Shown piece after piece: positions 26,420 to 34,724 of a DNA stretch of 64,000 bases (position 1 is its first letter; each line of letters starts with the position of its first letter). Below the pieces are notes generated by a model. The model saw only the letters and a program-made list of their open reading frames with translations, made no database searches and was not told the origin of the DNA. The stretch comes from Deinococcus aquiradiocola. GTDB taxonomy: Bacteria > Deinococcota > Deinococci > Deinococcales > Deinococcaceae. The DNA lies in the NCBI RefSeq assembly GCF_014646915.1, contig NZ_BMOE01000002.1:124844-188843 (forward strand), in the 5' to 3' direction. A program made the position numbers and the translations under genes.

Positions 26420-26522
26420 TCCATTCGGCTGTGCGGACCGATTTCGGGAAATCAGCCGGGCGGTCCGGTTCCCCGACGCCGTCGTGCCCGGGCTGCGCGG
26501 CCTCCGGCCTCACCTGGAGCTT

Positions 26523-28424
26523 TCACTGCCCGTTCACCACGTTGTTCGGCGTGTTGCCGGTGACGCTGCCGCCCGGCTGCGCATACACGCCGATCCTGGT
26601 GTTGAAGACGCCACCGCCGTCGCGGGCCGAGTTGCCGGTCACGCTGCCGCTCTGGATGGTCAGCGTACCGTCGTTCCAGAAACCGCCGCCGTTGCTGCCA
26701 TCTGCGCGGTTGCCGCTCAAGGTCGCGCCGGACAGCACGAAGGTGGAGGTGGGCGAGGTCTGGTACACGCCGTTGGTTTCCACGCCGCCTCCGTACCACG
26801 CTGTGTTGTCGCTGATCGTGCCGCCGCTGGCGGTCATGCTGCTGCCCGAGTACAGGCGCACGCCGCCGCCACCGCCGCCCTGACCGTCGGTGCGGTTCGT
26901 CACGGTGTTCCCCGTGATGGTGCCGCCCGTCATGGTGACCGTGCCGCCCACCGTGATCCCACCGCCGGTCTTCACGGCCGCGTTGCCTCTGATCTCACCG
27001 CCGGACAGGGTGAAGGCGGCTTCCTTGCTCACTCGGACACCGCCGCCCCCGTCGCTGGTTCCCGTGACCGTGTTCCCGCTCACGCTGCCTCCATCCATGG
27101 TCACCTGAGTGGCGCGCCCGATGGTGAAGCCCCCCCCGCTGTTCCCGGCCGTATTCCCGCTGATCCGGGCCGTCCCCCCGATGTGGTAGGCGCGACCGGC
27201 ATTGGCAAAGTAGATTCCCCCGCCGTTCGTGCGCGCCTGGTTCCCCTCGAACACCCCTCCCGTGATGTCCGTGTCAAACCACGTGACCAGACCGGCTCCA
27301 CTGTCGGCCGCATTGGCGCGCACGGTTCCGCCGCTGATGCTGCTTCGGGCGTTCAGCCACAGTGCGCCGCCACCACCAACTCCGCCGGTGTCCGTCTGGG
27401 CATTGTTCGCGATGGTGCCGCCCGTCAGGCTGAACACGGGCCGGTTCACGTTGGTGCACTGCGCGTCGGCGCAGGTGGACTGCACCGTGACGCCGCCCCC
27501 GAAGTACGCGGTCCTGTTCCCACTCACGCTTCCGCCCGACACGGTCAGATTGCCGTTGGTGTAGATGCCGCCGCCAGCGGAGCCGTTCGTGACGGTGCCC
27601 ACCACCGTGACCGGAAACGTGGTCTGGTTTCCGTCCACCGCTCCGCCGGTGAGCGTGGTGCTGCTGCCCGTGCCGCCGTAAATCCCGCCGCCGCCATAGG
27701 CGGCCGTATTGACGTTCACCCGGCCGCCCGCCACCACCAGCTGGCCCTTGTTGAAGATCCCGCCGCCGTAGCCCTGGTCCAGCGTCAGGTCGGCGGGGTC
27801 GGCCAGGGTCGCCTCGTTGCCGGTGACCGTGGTGGTGCCAATCAGCGTCAGGGTCGCGCCAGCAGCGTTGTAGATGCCGCCGCCCAGGTTCGCCTTCCCG
27901 CCGGTCACGGTCACACCGTCCAGCGTGAGGGTGCCGCGGTTGATCAGGACGCCGCCCGCGGTGAGTAAAGTGGCCTGTGCGTTCAGCTGCGCGCCCCCCT
28001 CGGCACGCGGTTGAGACAGGGCCTCCATCCGGGGTGAACCGGCGGACGTGGCGATGCGGGCGGCATTCAGGCTGGCGGGCAGTGCTGCGCCCGTCCCGCC
28101 GGTCAGTGTGCCGCCCTGCAGGGTGACGCTGACACCGGCAGCGATGTCCAGGACGCGTCCCTTCCCGGCAGCATCGAGCGTGACACCGGCAGCGATGATG
28201 GTGACGTCCCGGGTGATGACCAGGGGACTGAGTAGGTTCAGGGTGCCCGTCTCGGTGAGGCGCAGGGTGTCACCGGGTGCGGCGGCGGCAATCGCGTCGC
28301 GCAGGCTCCCTGCACCACTGTCGGTCAGGGCGGTGACGGGCGTGCCGGGCAGGGTGCTGCCGCCACCGCATGCGGCGAGAATCAGGGCGAGTGACACGAC
28401 GGCCAACGGTCTGCCTTCCCTCAT
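26523..28424 (-). CDS. Right-handed parallel beta-helix repeat lipoprotein
   Basis: A 633-residue exported protein. Residues 1-18 form a lipoprotein signal (LALILAACGGGS). The next 60 residues, ALTDSGAGSLRDAIAAAAPGDTL, are the usual start of secreted beta-helix proteins with a CSLREA-like N-terminus. The rest is a long run of short repeats of the form GGxxxGNxAxxxGGGI (for example GGGIYNAAGATLTL, ISGNTAGNSGGGF), predicted to build a right-handed parallel beta-helix like those of surface adhesins and polysaccharide-binding proteins. No catalytic motif is visible. The ATG at 28424 follows AGGGAGGAGGG. It lies 89 bases downstream of an AAA/BTAD-type regulator in the same direction. Confidence 0.83.
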   Translation of the reverse strand: MREGRPLAVVSLALILAACGGGSTLPGTPVTALTDSGAGSLRDAIAAAAPGDTLRLTETGTLNLLSPLVITRDVTIIAAGVTLDAAGKGRVLDIAAGVSVTLQGGTLTGGTGAALPASLNAARIATSAGSPRMEALSQPRAEGGAQLNAQATLLTAGGVLINRGTLTLDGVTVTGGKANLGGGIYNAAGATLTLIGTTTVTGNEATLADPADLTLDQGYGGGIFNKGQLVVAGGRVNVNTAAYGGGGIYGGTGSSTTLTGGAVDGNQTTFPVTVVGTVTNGSAGGGIYTNGNLTVSGGSVSGNRTAYFGGGVTVQSTCADAQCTNVNRPVFSLTGGTIANNAQTDTGGVGGGGALWLNARSSISGGTVRANAADSGAGLVTWFDTDITGGVFEGNQARTNGGGIYFANAGRAYHIGGTARISGNTAGNSGGGFTIGRATQVTMDGGSVSGNTVTGTSDGGGGVRVSKEAAFTLSGGEIRGNAAVKTGGGITVGGTVTMTGGTITGNTVTNRTDGQGGGGGGVRLYSGSSMTASGGTISDNTAWYGGGVETNGVYQTSPTSTFVLSGATLSGNRADGSNGGGFWNDGTLTIQSGSVTGNSARDGGGVFNTRIGVYAQPGGSVTGNTPNNVVNGQ

Positions 28425-28513
28425 ACGATCCCTCCTCCCTCCGGGCGGGACGGTTGGGAGGGATGGCCGCAACCGCCCATACCGAAGGTGGCGACAGCAT
28501 CCGTCAGGGGCCG

Positions 28514-30178
28514 TCAATTCGCCGTCAACCCAGGGTCATGCCGCGTTGACGGTGAGACGTTCCGGGTGTCGTGCAGCCGGACGGCGAGATCAGCCAGGAT
28601 CAGGGGCGGTGCATGGCGCAGTACCGTCTGCCGCAGCGCCGGGGGATGCACCTCATGGCCGACCAGATACCCGCAGTGGAACAACCGCTCCAGGGCGTCC
28701 ACCACGGTGCCTCTGGGCACCTGAAGCACTCCACCCAGCAGCTCCACGTCCACGGGCGCACCATCATTCACGGCCAGGACACGCAGAATTTCCAGCTCGC
28801 GGCCGCCCAGTTGCGTCAGCTGCAGGTGCAGCCGGGCGGCCTCGGCGGCGACCGGCGTCAGGCGTTCAGGCAGGCTGCCCCGCCGGACGGCCTCGTTCAG
28901 GACCGGCACGATCAGGCCGGGAAGACCACCGGCGTAGTGGCACAGATGCCCGACCTGAGCGTCGGTCACACCGGGCAGGAATGAAGCACTCAACTCGGCG
29001 ACCTCGTCGCGGGTCAACGCAGGAATCGGAATGATCACGCCGCGTCCCTGATCGATGCAGCGCAGGACGCTGGCGCGGCACCCGGAGTTCAGGTCACCGG
29101 GACGGAACGTATTGACCACGCCCGCCCTGGGGCTCTGGGCCAGCAGCCTGGGGGAGTGCCGGGCCACCACCCGGGTCGAGGCGTCGTCCCAGTGGTGGAT
29201 GTCGTCTCCCCAGCTGACGAAGGGCTGCTGAAACGCCTCGGCCAGGAGTGGCCGGGCCAGAGGATCCAGGTCACCGGAAAGTCGCACCTCACGCAGCTGA
29301 GACAGGTGAGCGACCACCTCGCCGGACGGCACCTCAGGCAGGAACCAGCGCCCGAGATTCAGCCCCTGCTGCAGGTCCCTCAGGGCACGGTAGATGGTGG
29401 AGTACGGTCCGTCCCGGTCGGCAGGGTCGCTGGCCACCGGCATGAATTGCCGCCCGCCAAACAGTGAGGCCAGGGCCGCCTGCAGAGCGGTCTTGCCTGT
29501 GCCGGGAGCACCGCTCAGGAACACCATCTGGCGACGCTCCACGGCGGCCAGGACATCGTCAAGCACCTGACCGCGTCCGACGAAGGGAGCCGTGTGGGCA
29601 GGAGGTGGTTCCTGACTGACTGGGGGGTCCGGACGCGAGAGCGGGCGCGGCACCGGGTCCACCGGCTCCGGGGACAGGCCCACCACGAGCTCGCGTGCGC
29701 GTCGGCGCAGTCGCCCGGAGAGCGGCTCGGGATGCAGGAAGGCTGCGCGGCGCAGATGCTCGACATGCTCGCCGAGGAGACGGTCCTCAGTCCGCTGCGC
29801 CCACTCCAGCCAGGCCTCGCTGCCCCGGCTCCGCTGGCCCGACAGAAAGCCCCGCCAGTGGGTCAGCAGGGCGCTTGGGTCTTCAGGGACGCACAGCGCG
29901 TCCACCCGTACCCGCAGAAGATCCAGTTCCAGGAAACCTGGGCGGCGGCGCAACAGGTCCCCGTGCTCCCCCAGGTCCCGGACCAGCTGATGCACGGCCA
30001 TACGGAGGTTGTGCAGGGCCCGGTGCGTGGTGGTCTCCCACAGCAGATCTGCCAGCTTCAGCCGTTCGGACGGACCATCCACCGCCAGCACGGCCAGGAG
30101 CCGCAGCCCCATGCCGCGGCAGGGAAACGGGACGCCAGCCAGGCGGAGTTGAGGCTCGCCCAGCAGCTGGAGTGTCAT
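28514..30178 (-). CDS. AAA-ATPase transcriptional regulator with N-terminal wHTH/BTAD-like region
   Basis: A 554-residue regulator. The N-terminus (about 1-90) is a winged-helix domain of the SARP kind (MTLQLLGEPQLRLAGVPFP, then LKLADLLWETTTHRALHNLR), followed by a short activation-type helical region and a P-loop ATPase domain at about 190-480 (Walker A SGAPGTGKTALQAAL; FVSWGDDIHHWDD as Walker B). A second winged-helix-like region is near 450-520 (LGGRELEILRVLAVNDGAPVDVELLG). It is the third BTAD-related regulator in this window but has the opposite domain order from the other two. It probably activates the beta-helix gene behind it. The ATG at 30178 is chosen over 30193 on domain fit. Confidence 0.77.
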   Translation of the reverse strand: MTLQLLGEPQLRLAGVPFPCRGMGLRLLAVLAVDGPSERLKLADLLWETTTHRALHNLRMAVHQLVRDLGEHGDLLRRRPGFLELDLLRVRVDALCVPEDPSALLTHWRGFLSGQRSRGSEAWLEWAQRTEDRLLGEHVEHLRRAAFLHPEPLSGRLRRRARELVVGLSPEPVDPVPRPLSRPDPPVSQEPPPAHTAPFVGRGQVLDDVLAAVERRQMVFLSGAPGTGKTALQAALASLFGGRQFMPVASDPADRDGPYSTIYRALRDLQQGLNLGRWFLPEVPSGEVVAHLSQLREVRLSGDLDPLARPLLAEAFQQPFVSWGDDIHHWDDASTRVVARHSPRLLAQSPRAGVVNTFRPGDLNSGCRASVLRCIDQGRGVIIPIPALTRDEVAELSASFLPGVTDAQVGHLCHYAGGLPGLIVPVLNEAVRRGSLPERLTPVAAEAARLHLQLTQLGGRELEILRVLAVNDGAPVDVELLGGVLQVPRGTVVDALERLFHCGYLVGHEVHPPALRQTVLRHAPPLILADLAVRLHDTRNVSPSTRHDPGLTAN

Positions 30179-30488
30179 GTCCGGCATATCCAAGTGTACC
30201 GACCGAAAGCAAAGGGAACAGGGTCAGTCAATAGTTTGTTTTCTCCAGGGAGCGTCGTCTCTCGGGATGGGCTGAAGTGTGGTGGCGCTGGTGCCGCTGC
30301 GAGGCGGCAGCCCGAACCACGGGGGTTCATCACGCCGTGCTGGGCGTCTTTCCAGGTACGGGCAGGCGTCTTCCGTCAGGTCAAGGCAGCGGGAGCCGCG
30401 ATCCTTCTTCGCATGCTGGCAGAAATTTTTGAATCCGGGAACATCCAGCCCGTGTCGACGTTGGCCCCGGGTGCAGGCGTGAATGTCC
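30179..30488. other. Intergenic region, no recognised gene
   Basis: About 310 bases between the GH5-fold gene and the AAA regulator, both on the minus strand. A minus-strand frame of up to 95 codons (30224-30511) overlaps the GH5 end and resembles nothing I know. I see no clear promoter or terminator. Confidence 0.45.
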
Positions 30489-31490
30489 TCACCTGGACAG
30501 GCCCAGGGCACGGTTCAGTTCGCCGGAGAGGGTTCCGCCTCTGCTCACTCCGAAGCCTGCGCTGTCCTGCCAGCTCCAGACGGTCCACGCGAACTGCTGT
30601 TCTTCGGCCAGCACCCGCAGGTCGCGCAGCCAGCGCAGACGGTCGGCGGTCGGTGCGGTGTCGTGCACTGCGAACGCGGTGACCAGCACCGGCAGGTTGT
30701 ACTGGCGCGCCCAGCCGCCCGCCCCCGCAAAGGCCCGGCGCATGGCCGAGGCGTCCCTGGCGGTGTATGGCACGCCCCTGAGGTTCTTCCAGCCGTCGTT
30801 GTTCAGGTTGCCCTGTTGAGTGAAGTTCAAAGGGTCGAGGTACTGGAAGCTGTACGTCACGTTGTGGTCCGAGAGGGGACGCAGGTCCTGCATGGAGTCG
30901 GCGTCCGCGTAGCAGATGCCGGACACCAGGACCGTCAGCCCAGGTGCGCCCCGGCGGACGGCGGCCACGAAGTCACTCAGGGCCGCGTTCCAGTCGAAGG
31001 TGCTGGGTCCGCAGTCGCGGCGGTAGGGGTCCACCGGTTCGTCCATCGGTTCAATCATGGCGCGCGGGAGCTGGGCCGCCGCCAGCCGTGCCGACAGCCG
31101 TTCAAGCAGCACGAGGTAGGTGTCGCGCGCGAGACCGCCGAGCAGGACCTGACGCTTGGCTTCGTCTGAGGGTGCGAGGCTCACCACCACCCCAAGGTTG
31201 CGCAGCCGCGCTTCCTGCAGGAGGCGGTCCAGGGAGGCCGCAGGCTCAGGGGAGCCCGCCTGGGCGCTGATGAACAGCGCCGGATCCAGCGGCACCCGTA
31301 CGAAGTCGAAGCCCGCCGCCCGCACCCGCTGCAGGTCGGCCAGCCGAGACGCACCCAGTGGCACGAACGGACCTGCGCTCAGCCAGCCGTCGAGGTTCAC
31401 GCCGCGTCGCCAGACGTTATGCGTGGCGGTGCCCGCCGTGGTCAGTGCCAGCAGGATCAGGACGGCAAGCGGCAGACCCGGCCGCTTCAT
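30489..31490 (-). CDS. GH5-fold (cellulase-like) exported protein lacking catalytic residues
   Basis: A 333-residue protein with a signal peptide or anchor at residues 1-22 (LAVLILLALTTAGTATH) and the layout of a family 5 glycoside hydrolase: RRGVNLDGWLS near 30, FDFVRVPLDPALF near 62-73, MDEP at 149-152 for the usual NEP acid/base motif, YSFQYLDPLNFTQQG at 213-227 for the usual FHYY..FTHQG block, and LPVLVTAFAVHD at 266-277 where the nucleophile motif GEFG is expected. The nucleophile glutamate is replaced by Ala272 and two active-site histidine positions by glutamine, so hydrolase activity is unlikely. A carbohydrate-binding or polymer-export role would fit better. The ATG at 31490 is chosen on the signal peptide. 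Confidence 0.77.
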   Translation of the reverse strand: MKRPGLPLAVLILLALTTAGTATHNVWRRGVNLDGWLSAGPFVPLGASRLADLQRVRAAGFDFVRVPLDPALFISAQAGSPEPAASLDRLLQEARLRNLGVVVSLAPSDEAKRQVLLGGLARDTYLVLLERLSARLAAAQLPRAMIEPMDEPVDPYRRDCGPSTFDWNAALSDFVAAVRRGAPGLTVLVSGICYADADSMQDLRPLSDHNVTYSFQYLDPLNFTQQGNLNNDGWKNLRGVPYTARDASAMRRAFAGAGGWARQYNLPVLVTAFAVHDTAPTADRLRWLRDLRVLAEEQQFAWTVWSWQDSAGFGVSRGGTLSGELNRALGLSR

Positions 31491-31654
31491 CCGGACTTGT
31501 TCAGACTGTGGGCATCGGTGGGACGTCCTGGGGCGGCTCGACCGCACAGCTTCGGCTCCCCCCGTTCCCCTGACGCTGCGGCAACCCACTTTCGTCGTTG
31601 CGGTGGTTCCAGGGCTGGTCTGAGTGCACCGAATCCCACCCTGCGTATATACGC

Positions 31655-31702
31655 TCATTTGCGCAAAAGTGCTTGACATTGTGGCGAAACCGAGCGTACA
31701 AT
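31655..31702 (+). promoter_or_regulatory. Promoter and DeoR-type operator of the sugar isomerase operon
   Basis: TTGACA (31673-31678) and TACAAT (31697-31702) are 18 bases apart, a strong sigma-70-type promoter. Upstream, TCATTTGCGCA (31655-31665) contains the palindrome TTTGCGCAAA (31658-31667). The same 11-mer occurs inverted before the DeoR gene (38055-38065). A weaker copy, CAAATGCGCA, lies at 31728-31737 between promoter and start codon. These are likely DeoR operators. Confidence 0.75.
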
Positions 31703-31761
31703 TTCCCCACAAGGCCAAAAATAATCACAAATGCGCACACGGTTGCCCCTGAGGAGGCTTC

Positions 31762-32727
31762 ATGCTCTACGCCACACGACTCAATTCACTCAAATCCCGG
31801 CCTGAGCTCGCCTTCCCGGCCGGACCGATCCACACGGAAGACCTGCTGCGCCGGGCCACGCAGATCCGGGGGCTCAACTCGCTGAGCCTCAACTTTCCTG
31901 AACATTTCACGCCCGCCAGCCTCCAAGCCACCCGCCAGATCATTGAGGCGTCGGGGCTCAGTGTGGACAGCCTGAACGTCCGCTACCCGGCTGACACCTT
32001 CGGCGACGGCGGATTGACCCATCCGGACGCCGCAGTTCGCCAGGCAGCCATCGACCTGACCTGTCAGGCGCTCGACGCCTGTGCCGAACTTGGCGGCAAT
32101 CACGTGATCGTCTGGCCCGGCTTCGACGGTTTCGACTACCCTTTCCAGGACAGCTACGCGCGCATGTTCGCGCACACCGTCGAGGGTTTCGCGCAGATCG
32201 CGGCGCACAACCCCGCCATGCGGGTCGGCCTGGAATACAAGCCGTGGGAGCCGCGCAAGTATTCGCTGATCGGCAACATGGGTGAAGCCCTGATGGTCGT
32301 CCAGGAAATCGGTGCGGACAACCTCGGGGTGGTCCTCGATTACTGTCACGCCCAGATGGCCAACGAACACGCGCCCAAGGCAGCCGCCCTCGCGCTGCGA
32401 CACCAGAAGCTCTTCGGTGTGCATCTCAACGACGGCTACGGACGACAGGACGACGGTCTGATGGTCGGCACCACCAGCCTGATCACCACCCTGGAACTGC
32501 TGGTGCTGCTGGAGCGCGGAAAGTACCCCGGTACCATCTACTTCGATACCTTCCCGGTCCGTGAGGATCCGGTCCGCGAGTGCGAGTGGAACATTCGCAT
32601 CACCGAGCGTCTGCTCACGCTGGCCCGCGAACTGGCCGCCGATCACAGCATAGGGGCCGGGCACGACGCCTTCAACGTCACCCGGGTGATTGAACGGCTG
32701 CTGTTCCCGGAGAAGGTTCATGGCTGA
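31762..32727 (+). CDS. Sugar (phosphate) isomerase/epimerase, xylose isomerase-like TIM barrel
   Basis: A 321-residue cytosolic TIM-barrel enzyme of the sugar isomerase/epimerase superfamily. Likely metal ligands are the glutamate in VGLEYKPWEP, the aspartate in GVVLDYCHAQ, the histidine in FGVHLNDGYG and the acidic residue in TIYFDTFPVRED, the pattern of tagatose epimerases and L-rhamnose isomerases. It should interconvert ketose epimers or aldose and ketose; the sugar is unknown. It is the first gene of an operon with a PfkB kinase (8-base overlap) and a ribose-type ABC importer, so the pathway is import, isomerisation, then phosphorylation. GAGGAGG precedes the ATG. Confidence 0.85.
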   Translation: MLYATRLNSLKSRPELAFPAGPIHTEDLLRRATQIRGLNSLSLNFPEHFTPASLQATRQIIEASGLSVDSLNVRYPADTFGDGGLTHPDAAVRQAAIDLTCQALDACAELGGNHVIVWPGFDGFDYPFQDSYARMFAHTVEGFAQIAAHNPAMRVGLEYKPWEPRKYSLIGNMGEALMVVQEIGADNLGVVLDYCHAQMANEHAPKAAALALRHQKLFGVHLNDGYGRQDDGLMVGTTSLITTLELLVLLERGKYPGTIYFDTFPVREDPVRECEWNIRITERLLTLARELAADHSIGAGHDAFNVTRVIERLLFPEKVHG

Positions 32728-33592
32728 GCATCTGCCGGAGGTGCTGGTCGTGGGGAGCATTCATCTCGACCGGATGATGCAGCTCAGCGCCCTGCCGATG
32801 CCGGGCGAGACGGTCATCGCCCGCGAGAGCTGGACGCAACTGGGCGGCAAGGCGGCCAATCAGGCGATGGCGGCCGCCGTCCCGGGCGTGCGGGCCAGCC
32901 TGGTGGCCTGCGTCGGTGACGACCACGAGGGCCGCGAGGCGGAACAGACCCTGACGGCACGGGGCGTCCGGACCCTGCTGCAGATCGATGCTGCCCTGCC
33001 CACCGGCAGCAGCGCCGCGCTGCTCGACGCGGCAGGCGAGAACGTGGGCGTGATCGTGCCGGGTGCCAACACGGCCCTGCGCGCCTCGGCGCTCGACACG
33101 CCGATGAGCGGGGCGACGCCCGCCCTGCTCGTATGTCAGTGGGAAACGCGGTACGACACCCTCCATGCCGTGCTGCAGAAGGCCCGTACGGCAGGCGTGC
33201 CGGTCCTGATGAACGCCGCCCCCTGGCAGGACACCTATCGTGACCTGCTTCCCCTGGCCGACCACGTCGTGGTCAACGCCGTCGAGGCGCACGGCTGGAC
33301 GGGCACCGACCCGCAGACGCGGCCGAACACGCTTCCGTTCGGCCACCCGAGCGTGATCGTCACCCTCGGGGCCGGCGGGGTGCTGCACTACCGTCACGAC
33401 CGCCTGGACACTGACCTTCCGGCACCCAGCGTCGAGGCACGCTCCACCCACGGGGCGGGCGATCACTTCGTCGGCGTCCTGGCGGCTCAGCTCGCCCAGG
33501 GCTCGCCGCCGCCGCAGGCCCTGGAACGCGCCACCGAATCGGCTGCCCACTTCGTTCAGCTGCTCCGGAAGCACCCGCTTCCCCACTCCTGA
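32720..33592 (+). CDS. PfkB-family carbohydrate kinase (ribokinase-like)
   Basis: A 290-residue kinase of the ribokinase/PfkB family that should phosphorylate a sugar using ATP. Residues 8-45 show VLVVGSIHLDRMM and the substrate-binding WTQLGGKAANQAMAAA; the ATP-site signature with catalytic aspartate is STHGAGDHFVGVLAA near residues 245-260 (the usual DTxGAGD motif has ST-HGAGD here). Its ATG at 32720 lies inside the last codons of the isomerase gene, showing translational coupling. The product sugar phosphate would enter central metabolism. The substrate is probably that of the isomerase; ribose is an alternative. Confidence 0.87.
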   Translation: MAEHLPEVLVVGSIHLDRMMQLSALPMPGETVIARESWTQLGGKAANQAMAAAVPGVRASLVACVGDDHEGREAEQTLTARGVRTLLQIDAALPTGSSAALLDAAGENVGVIVPGANTALRASALDTPMSGATPALLVCQWETRYDTLHAVLQKARTAGVPVLMNAAPWQDTYRDLLPLADHVVVNAVEAHGWTGTDPQTRPNTLPFGHPSVIVTLGAGGVLHYRHDRLDTDLPAPSVEARSTHGAGDHFVGVLAAQLAQGSPPPQALERATESAAHFVQLLRKHPLPHS

Positions 33593-33659
33593 CGTCCACG
33601 GCGGTTTCCCGCCTGTCCGCCCCGCCCCGTCCGCTTCTCACCCTGCCCTGGAGGCTTCC

Positions 33660-34655
33660 ATGAACGTGACCCGCCTGTTTGCCCTGACCGCGCTCCTCAC
33701 CGGTGTCGCCGCAGCCCAGACCTTCTCGCCCGACACCGAGAAGAGCCGCATCGAATCGTCCCAGCTCACGGCCAAGTTCGGACCCGTTCCCAAGCTCAGT
33801 GGCGACGTGCAGATCGGCGGCGTGATGAAGGCCCTGTCGAACGAGTACTGGCAACTGCTGCGCACCGGGTACATCAGGGGCGGAGAGAAGTACGGCGTGA
33901 AGATCGACGCCCAGGCACCCAGCAACGAGAGCGACCAGATCGGTCAGCTCAGCATGATGAACACCATGATCGGCAAGGGCTACAAGGCGCTGCTGGTGTC
34001 CCCGCAGAGCGACGTGAACCTGCTGCCGGGCATTCAGCGGGCCGGCAAGGCCAGCCTGGTCATCAACGTCAACGACGCCGTCGCGCCCTCCGCGCAGCAC
34101 TTCGTCGGCAACAGCCAGTACGACAACGGCGTGAGCGTCGCGAACCACCTGCTGAAGACCTTCCCGAAGGGCGGCCAGTTCGCTGTGATCGAGGGCCAGG
34201 CCGGGGTGTACGCTGCGCGTCAGCGCACGCTGGGCTTCAAGACCACCCTCGCCAAAAACACGGCCATGAAGATCGTGGCGAGCGTGCCGGCCGACTGGGA
34301 CCGCCAGAAGGCCTTCACCACCGCACGCGACCTGCTGCGCCGCTACCCCGAGCTCAACGCCTTCTACTGCAACAACGACACCATGGCGCTCGGCGTGGTC
34401 GAGGCGGTCAAGGCCTCGGGACGCCTCGGCAAGACGCTGGTCTTCGGCACCGACGGCATCAACGCCGCCTACGACAGCATCAAGAAGGGCGAACTGACCG
34501 GCACCGTCGATTCCTTCCCGATCCTCACCGGCGAGGTGGCCGTCGAGGTCGCGGTGCGCCTGCTGGGCGGGCAGAAGCTGCCACGGGTGGTCGCCACGCC
34601 TCAGGCGCTCGTCATGAAGTCCAACATGGCCCAGTACGAGCAGTTCAGGAAGTAA
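33660..34655 (+). CDS. Ribose-type sugar ABC transporter substrate-binding protein
   Basis: A 331-residue exported binding protein of the RbsB/CUT2 class. The signal peptide is residues 1-20 (MNVTRLFALTALLTGVAAAQ). The mature protein has the periplasmic-binding-protein type 1 fold: IGGVMKALSNEYWQLLRTGY at the start, DQIGQLSMMNTMIGKGYKALLVSP, FYCNNDTMALGVVEAV and LVFGTDGINAAYDSIKKGELTGTV. It sits between the kinase and the ATPase/permease genes of its transporter, behind a CTGGAGG site. It should bind a monosaccharide or sugar alcohol. CUT2 proteins vary in cargo, so the ligand is not predictable here. Confidence 0.9.
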   Translation: MNVTRLFALTALLTGVAAAQTFSPDTEKSRIESSQLTAKFGPVPKLSGDVQIGGVMKALSNEYWQLLRTGYIRGGEKYGVKIDAQAPSNESDQIGQLSMMNTMIGKGYKALLVSPQSDVNLLPGIQRAGKASLVINVNDAVAPSAQHFVGNSQYDNGVSVANHLLKTFPKGGQFAVIEGQAGVYAARQRTLGFKTTLAKNTAMKIVASVPADWDRQKAFTTARDLLRRYPELNAFYCNNDTMALGVVEAVKASGRLGKTLVFGTDGINAAYDSIKKGELTGTVDSFPILTGEVAVEVAVRLLGGQKLPRVVATPQALVMKSNMAQYEQFRK

Positions 34656-34724
34656 CCCCAGCGAGGCAGGACGGCAGGGCAGCTGCAGTCCTGCCACCGT
34701 CCTGCCTGGAAAGGAGAGCTCGAC

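Noticed and set aside
26523..28424. CRISPR-like or DNA tandem repeat array in the beta-helix gene
   Set aside because: Repetition is at the protein level (GG/GN turns) with variable codons and lengths; there are no identical repeats with unique spacers.
30224..30511. 95-codon minus-strand frame between the regulator and the GH5-fold gene
   Set aside because: It overlaps the end of the GH5-fold gene, lacks a ribosome-binding site and resembles no family.
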